64,000 bases of DNA from Aeriscardovia aeriphila. GTDB taxonomy: Bacteria; Actinomycetota; Actinomycetes; Actinomycetales; Bifidobacteriaceae. Position 1 is the stretch's first letter. Each line of letters opens with the position of its first letter. The notes beneath the pieces were generated by a model. The model saw only the letters and a list, made by a program, of their open reading frames with translations. It did not search any database and was not told the DNA's origin. Location: NCBI RefSeq assembly GCF_002259595.1, contig NZ_MWWU01000005.1:21327-85326 (forward strand), written 5' to 3'. Positions 59,154 to 64,000 of the stretch are shown one piece after another. Position numbers and translations under genes: made by a program.

Positions 59154-59616
59154 AACTTTCCCTTCTGTGCGGGCGTAGCGCGTGATGCTGGAAGGCTCTT
59201 GAATCTGCAAGCCGTTTACCAGAACCTCGCCTATTTGACTACGTGCCTCGCGCTGAGCGCAATCGCGGCGAAACTTCCGAGTTTCACTTTACGGGAAAAT
59301 GCGAGCGCCCACGGCTTGCTAGCCCGAAAAGCACTTGAAAATGCGAAGAAAATACACAAAGTGGTCATCTAGATGAACGCACGAGCCTCACAGAAACGCG
59401 CAAGATTAACAGTGTTGTTAATCTTGAGCGACACGCCAATAAAAAAAGCCCAAAATAGGCTAGTGCACCCAATAGGCTTGTAAATACCTGAGCGTGGTCG
59501 GTCTATGGGGAACGGCTTTCCGACGCAAGGGCCATACCGGGCAGTGAAAGAGCTGGGGCAACGGTATGGGAACTGAGGAATAAGAGGAAAAAAAGAAACG
59601 TATTAAGAGGTTTCCT
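59154..59616. other. Divergent region with inverted repeat related to the dispersed motif
   Basis: No gene. CGCAAGATTAACA-GTG-TTGTTAATCTTGAGCG at 59399-59430 is a near-perfect inverted repeat whose arms resemble CTGATAATCTTGAG with one base changed. A second weak hairpin AAGCC/GGCTA lies at about 59447-59462. The ABC operon promoter is expected in 59470-59600. Confidence 0.55.
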
Positions 59617-61530
59617 ATGTATGTTGAGCCGACGGCTGTAAGCCAGAAGCACAGCAATCTGCGATGGATTTGGGAGTATGGCAAGCCAGACAAGTGGAGC
59701 TTGGTCATTTCTCTCATTCTTTTCGCCTTCGATAAAGTTGTCACTCTGATCCCGCCATTTATTGCGGGCGTTATTGTCGACGAGTGCATCACCCGAGGCA
59801 TCACCACACGTCTGGTCCCCCTGCTGGTTGTATTTATTGCCAGCAACCTGGGGCATATGCTGCTGCGCTACATCTACGAGATTATGATGCAGCGATTCGG
59901 CCAGAACGTGCTCTACCGCCTCGTATCCGACGAATTCGAGAAGCTGCACTCGCTGGACTTCCAATACTTCAACCACACCGACACCGGCGATTTGATGAAC
60001 CGCATGACCTCCGACACTGAGGCCATTCGCTTCTTCATCTCCTGGGCCGGCCTTCAGCTGGTAGATAGCGCCATCATGCTTATTTCTGCATTGGACATGA
60101 TGTTCTACCTCAACTGGATTCTCGCACTGGTTTTGACGCTTATCACACCGCTCTTCTTCTTCGTGGTCAGGCGAATGTCGAAGAGCTCGCATCGCATTTT
60201 CTACTCCATCCGCCAGTCGCTGTCGCGTTTGAACGACATGGTCGAGGAGAACATCGAGGCGAACCGTGTGGTCAAGGCCTTTGCTCGCGAACCATACGAA
60301 AACAAGAAGTTCGAGGAGCACAACCAGGACTTTCTGAACAAGAACATGGATCTCGCCTACAACAACGCGAAATTCATGCCACTGATCGACGGAATCTCCT
60401 ACACCATCGACTTCGTCATTCTCATTTTGGGCGGCGTGCTCGCTCTGATGGGAAATATGCGTGTGGGCACTCTCGTCAGCTTCATGAACTACCAGTGGAT
60501 GGTGGATATGCCTCTGCGCATGTCCGGCTGGCTACTGAATGATTATCAGCGCTTCAACGCCTCCTGCATTAAGATTCGCCGTCTGCTGGGTACTTCCGCA
60601 ATGATCAGCGACGACCTTTCCGCCTTCTCTGGGCATAAGGACCTCGCTCAGCGCACCATCAAGGGTGATATTCGCTTCGACCACGTCAGCTTCGCCTTCC
60701 CCGACGACCCGGATACTCTCGTCCTCAACGACGTGAGCTTCCACATTCGCCCTGGCGAAAAGCTGGGTGTTCTGGGTGAAACCGGCTCCGGTAAGTCCAC
60801 CTTGGTGGCGTTGATCGCCCGTTTCTACGACCCAACCTCTGGCCACGTTTACATCGACGACATCGATGCGCGCTTCTGGCCATTGGAAAAGCTGCGTAGC
60901 GAAGTCACTCTCGCCTTCCAGGACACCTTCCTCTTCTCCGACACGATTGGCCAAAACATTGTGTTTGGTGCCTCTCGCGATGAGGAAGAAGTGGTGTACG
61001 ACGACCCTGTGGAAGCTATGCGTGCAGCCGAAATCCGCCACAAGAGCACGGTTGATGGTGCTTTCGTGCGCTCGATGGCTCGCATTGCTGATGCTGACGA
61101 CTTCATTCAAGAGATGCCGGAAAAGTACGACACGGTGGTGGGCGAGCGTGGTGTTGGCCTCTCTGGTGGCCAAAAGCAAAGGATTTCTTTGGCTCGCGCT
61201 CTGGCTGACAACCCGTCAGTGCTCATCATGGACGACACGACGTCGGCTGTCGACATGGAGACGGAAGGCATGATTCAGAAGAATTTGCGCGAGCTGGCTG
61301 GTGGCAAGACGGTTGTCACCATCGCTTACCGCATTTCTTCGGTGCGTGATGCCGACCAGATTCTCGTCATTGACCACGGCAAGATTATCGAGCGCGGTGA
61401 CCACAAGTCGCTGGTCGCTGCTCACGGCATGTACTGGGATGTGTACAGCCGTCAGATGGGCTTGCAGTTGGGCACTGATAATCTCAAGAAACTCGAAAAG
61501 CAGGAACCAAGCCAGGAGGGAGGTCGCTGA
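59617..61530 (+). CDS. ABC exporter half-transporter with degenerate ATPase site
   Basis: A 637-residue fusion of six membrane helices and a nucleotide-binding domain, first of a heterodimer. Walker A is GETGSGKST and the signature LSGGQKQR. Walker B reads VLIMDDTTSAVD, with Asp where the catalytic Glu should be, and the H-loop reads IAYRISS with Tyr in place of His. This marks a non-hydrolysing site, as in other heterodimeric exporters. Between signature and Walker A is an insertion (SRDEEEVVYDD, DGAFVRSMARIADA). The stop overlaps the next ATG by one base. Substrate unknown. Confidence 0.93.
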   Translation: MYVEPTAVSQKHSNLRWIWEYGKPDKWSLVISLILFAFDKVVTLIPPFIAGVIVDECITRGITTRLVPLLVVFIASNLGHMLLRYIYEIMMQRFGQNVLYRLVSDEFEKLHSLDFQYFNHTDTGDLMNRMTSDTEAIRFFISWAGLQLVDSAIMLISALDMMFYLNWILALVLTLITPLFFFVVRRMSKSSHRIFYSIRQSLSRLNDMVEENIEANRVVKAFAREPYENKKFEEHNQDFLNKNMDLAYNNAKFMPLIDGISYTIDFVILILGGVLALMGNMRVGTLVSFMNYQWMVDMPLRMSGWLLNDYQRFNASCIKIRRLLGTSAMISDDLSAFSGHKDLAQRTIKGDIRFDHVSFAFPDDPDTLVLNDVSFHIRPGEKLGVLGETGSGKSTLVALIARFYDPTSGHVYIDDIDARFWPLEKLRSEVTLAFQDTFLFSDTIGQNIVFGASRDEEEVVYDDPVEAMRAAEIRHKSTVDGAFVRSMARIADADDFIQEMPEKYDTVVGERGVGLSGGQKQRISLARALADNPSVLIMDDTTSAVDMETEGMIQKNLRELAGGKTVVTIAYRISSVRDADQILVIDHGKIIERGDHKSLVAAHGMYWDVYSRQMGLQLGTDNLKKLEKQEPSQEGGR

Positions 61531-63320
61531 TGGCACGCAATACGTACAAAGAAGATGAGGAAGTCATCGAGACCCTCGACTGGAAGGACCTCAAGCGAGT
61601 CGGTGCTTACCTCAAGCCTTATATGCCGAAAATTCTGCGCGTTGTGGCCGTCGTCTTTACGATGACGCTTGTCGCGCAGTTCAACCCGGTGGCTTCCAGG
61701 CTGCTCATCGACGAGGTGATTGCCAAGAAGAGTTGGTCGATGCTGTGGGTGTTGGCAGGCGTTTTTGCTGCAGTCATCGTCATTTACGAGCTGTGCTTGC
61801 GCTACCGAACCATTCATATCATGGAAATCGGCCAGTTGATGCTCACCGACATTCGCCGCGACATCTTCCACCACATTCAAACGCTGCCGTTTAGCTATTT
61901 CGACTCGCGTCCGCACGGCAAGATTCTCGTGCGCGTGGTCAGCTACGTCAATACGCTGTCCAATACGCTTTCGGATGGCTTGGTCAACGTGATCGCCGAT
62001 ATTTTCATCGTTGTGATGGCTCTGGTGGGTATGTTCCTCACCGACGTGCGTTTGACCTTGTGGTCGCTGCTGCTCTTCCCGGTGCTGCTGGTGATGGTTC
62101 GCGTGATCCAGCACTTCCAGCACATTGCCTATCAGCGTCTGTCGGCCAAGCAGTCGAACTTGAACGCCTTCATTCACGAGGCTATTGCCGGTGTGAAGAC
62201 GACGCAGAGCTTTGCGCGGGAGAACACTCAGTTTGCGGAGTTCCAGGGCCAGCAGGCTACGGTTCGCCACTTCTGGATGCGCGCGCAGTACCTCGAGTTC
62301 CTCATGTGGCCTTCGGTGCAGGTTATCGCCACGACGACGACCGCAATGGTGTATTACCTGGCAATTATGAAGCTCGGTGGAGTTCACGTCTCTGCGGGCG
62401 TTCTGATCGCCTTCTTGGCCTACCTGAGCAACTTCTGGAACCCGATTATCGAGATCGGCAACTTCTACAACCAGCTGATCACCTGCTCGGCATACTTGGA
62501 GCGTATCTTCGAAACGATGGATATCGAGCCGGAGATCAAGGACCTTCCTGGCGCCCAGCCGATGCCTCAGATCAGCGGCAAGGTGGACTATAACGACGTC
62601 TCCTTCCGTTACGAGGAGGATGGTCCCGATATTCTCCACCATGTAGATTTTCACGTCGAGCCTGGCAAGTCCATCGCGCTGGTGGGTCCAACTGGAGCTG
62701 GAAAGTCGACGATTGTCAGCTTGCTGTCGCGCTTCTACGATGTGACGGACGGCTCGATTACGATCGACGGCTACGACTTGCGCTCGGTAACTTTGAGCTC
62801 TCTGCGCTCTCAGATGGGCGTCATGCTGCAGGATACGTTCATCTTCAAGGCGAGCGTGCGCGAGAACATTCGCTATGGCCGCTTGGATGCGACGGATGAG
62901 GAGATTGAGGCTGCTGCTCAGGCAGTGAATGCTGATCGCTTTATTCGTGAGCTTCCCAACGGTTACGACACTGAGATTGAGGAAGGCGGTTCGACTCTCT
63001 CTGCTGGTCAGCGTCAGCTCATCGCCTTTGCTCGCGTCATGCTTGCTGACCCGCGCATCCTGATTCTCGACGAGGCCACTTCCGACATCGATACTCGTAC
63101 GGAGGAGGCGTTGCAGGCTGGCATTAAGGAGCTTTTGAAGGACCGTACCAGCTTTGTGATTGCCCACCGCCTTTCGACGATCGTCGGCTCTGACCAGATT
63201 TATTACGTCGATCACGGCGAGCTCGTGGAGCACGGCACTCATGCTGAGTTACTAGAGCGCGGTGGCGAGTACGCCAAGCTGTACCAGGCTCAGTACGCCA
63301 TGCTCAAGGTTGACGAATAG
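61530..63320 (+). CDS. ABC exporter half-transporter with consensus ATPase motifs
   Basis: A 596-residue partner of the preceding gene. Six membrane helices precede Walker A GPTGAGKST, Q-loop VMLQDTFIF, signature LSAGQRQ, Walker B RILILDEATSDID and H-loop IAHRLST, all intact. It would supply the catalytic Glu and His. The pair likely exports a drug, lipid or peptide; nothing nearby shows which. Confidence 0.94.
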   Translation: MARNTYKEDEEVIETLDWKDLKRVGAYLKPYMPKILRVVAVVFTMTLVAQFNPVASRLLIDEVIAKKSWSMLWVLAGVFAAVIVIYELCLRYRTIHIMEIGQLMLTDIRRDIFHHIQTLPFSYFDSRPHGKILVRVVSYVNTLSNTLSDGLVNVIADIFIVVMALVGMFLTDVRLTLWSLLLFPVLLVMVRVIQHFQHIAYQRLSAKQSNLNAFIHEAIAGVKTTQSFARENTQFAEFQGQQATVRHFWMRAQYLEFLMWPSVQVIATTTTAMVYYLAIMKLGGVHVSAGVLIAFLAYLSNFWNPIIEIGNFYNQLITCSAYLERIFETMDIEPEIKDLPGAQPMPQISGKVDYNDVSFRYEEDGPDILHHVDFHVEPGKSIALVGPTGAGKSTIVSLLSRFYDVTDGSITIDGYDLRSVTLSSLRSQMGVMLQDTFIFKASVRENIRYGRLDATDEEIEAAAQAVNADRFIRELPNGYDTEIEEGGSTLSAGQRQLIAFARVMLADPRILILDEATSDIDTRTEEALQAGIKELLKDRTSFVIAHRLSTIVGSDQIYYVDHGELVEHGTHAELLERGGEYAKLYQAQYAMLKVDE

Positions 63321-63344
63321 TTTGGGGTGGTTTTGGCTCGTTTA

Positions 63345-63374
63345 GCGGCAGGTCTTGTGGCCTGCCGTTTTTTG
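63345..63374 (+). terminator. Terminator after the ABC operon
   Basis: CGGCAGG/CCTGCCG stem with an 8-base loop followed by TTTTTTG. Confidence 0.85.
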
Positions 63375-63919
63375 TTTTCTCGGTTTTGAGTTTCTTGAGA
63401 TTATCAGTGCGGTTTTCGCAGATTTCACTCCCATTTGTGGTTTGTGGTGGGTGCTTCGCACTGTGGATCATCCATTGAGTGGAATTTCACTTTCAATTGT
63501 GTTGGTTTTGTGATGGTTCATGTGGTGTTTACGTGGGTTTGGTTAGGTTGATGGTGTCTGCAATACTTTTTCGACACGCCGTGTTTGGGTTGTGTTTGTT
63601 GGGTTTTGTGGTGGTGGGGTTGTGGTGGTTGGTGTGGGTGGTGTAGGTTTACTTCTTGCTGCCTGCGGGGCTGGTTGCTGGTTGTTTGTGACTGGTGGTT
63701 GGTTTTGTTGGGCTGGTGGTTTGAGAACTCGAGAGCGTTGATTGTGCTACTTTAGTAGTCTTTTTGAATGCCAGTTAAGGATTGATGCTTCCGCATGAGT
63801 TTGTTTTGTGTGGTTGTGTTTTTTCTTTTTTGTTTGTGCGTTCCATGATTCTGATCTTTTTGGTTGGGGTTGTGGTCCGTCTTTTTTGTGCTGGAATTTG
63901 TTTCTGGCTTTTCATGATT
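63375..63919 (+). promoter_or_regulatory. G/T-rich leader and promoter region of the rRNA operon
   Basis: No gene. A CTTGAGATTATCAGTGCG copy of the dispersed motif lies at 63394. From about 63500 to 63900 the plus strand is strikingly rich in G and T and poor in C. The rRNA promoters should lie within it; GTTGATT at 63737 and TACTTTAG near 63748 are candidates but not a convincing pair. Confidence 0.5.
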
Positions 63920-64000
63920 TTTTTGTGGAGAGTTCGATTCTGGCTCAGGACGAGCGCTGGCGGCGTGCTTAACACATGCAAGTCGAACGGGATCCTGATA
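63919..64000 (+). rRNA. 16S ribosomal RNA, 5' end only
   Basis: Starts near TTTTTGTGGAGAGTTCGATT and continues with CTGGCTCAGGACGAGCGCTGG and TTAACACATGCAAGTCGAAC, the universal 16S 5' region. The sequence with GGATCC after the GAACG looks bifidobacterial. The gene runs off the right edge. Confidence 0.97.

Overview
The window is the replication-origin region of a member of the Bifidobacteriaceae (Bifidobacterium, Scardovia or a close relative; the genus cannot be fixed from what is visible). The evidence is the gene order rpmH-dnaA-dnaN-recF-dciA-gyrB-gyrA-DUF3566 on one side and rnpA-yidD-yidC-jag-rsmG-parA-parB-trxB on the other, typical actinobacterial proteins, moderate-to-high GC, and a 16S rRNA 5' end at the right edge that reads like a bifidobacterial 16S.

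Layout. 1-1421 is the 3' part of a membrane protein with phosphothreonine-like DET repeats. 1722-10350 holds trxB (plus) and a block running leftward away from the origin: rpmH, rnpA, yidD, yidC, jag, rsmG, parA, parB. Two DnaA-box clusters flank dnaA: 10730-11071 and about 13280-13963. The second ends in a DnaA-trio-like AT-rich stretch (14039-14060) and overwrites the tail of a dead GNAT acetyltransferase gene. 14240-22900 is dnaN, recF, a dciA-like gene, gyrB and gyrA, moving away from the origin.

From 23 kb the content becomes accessory: an AGE-family sugar isomerase, DUF3566 protein, GT2 glycosyltransferase, a pilin plus class C sortase pair, a GH27 alpha-galactosidase and a ferredoxin-NADP reductase-like protein. 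34.1-48.4 kb is a surface-protein region: a CAP/Ig-like LAxTG protein with frame breaks at homopolymers, an AAA_14/DUF4143 ATPase, tRNA-Gly, a decayed TSP3-repeat LAxTG protein, and an intact 1765-residue LPxAG protein. 48.5-63.3 kb holds ogt, a threonine-aldolase-like enzyme, an esterase, a short RecQ, an orphan DinJ antitoxin next to an IS200/IS605 element (tnpA, tnpB and a probable omega-RNA), an intracellular GH10 xylanase, two abutting tRNA-Ala genes, DedA and a heterodimeric ABC exporter. The window ends at the start of a 16S rRNA gene.

The strongest unexplained signal is a dispersed 10-mer, CTGATAATCT (reverse complement AGATTATCAG). I count 16 exact copies by eye in 64 kb, where about 0.1 would be expected for a random 10-mer on both strands. 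Copies often extend to GCRC-TGATAATCT-TGAG/CAAG. They lie in either orientation, both between genes and inside conserved genes, and are missing from the surface-protein island (37.9-50.2 kb). It behaves like a genome-wide DNA signal such as an uptake or recombination sequence. A second dispersed motif, TGTTTCACGAAAAACA, is a parS-like variant clustered around parAB and the origin.
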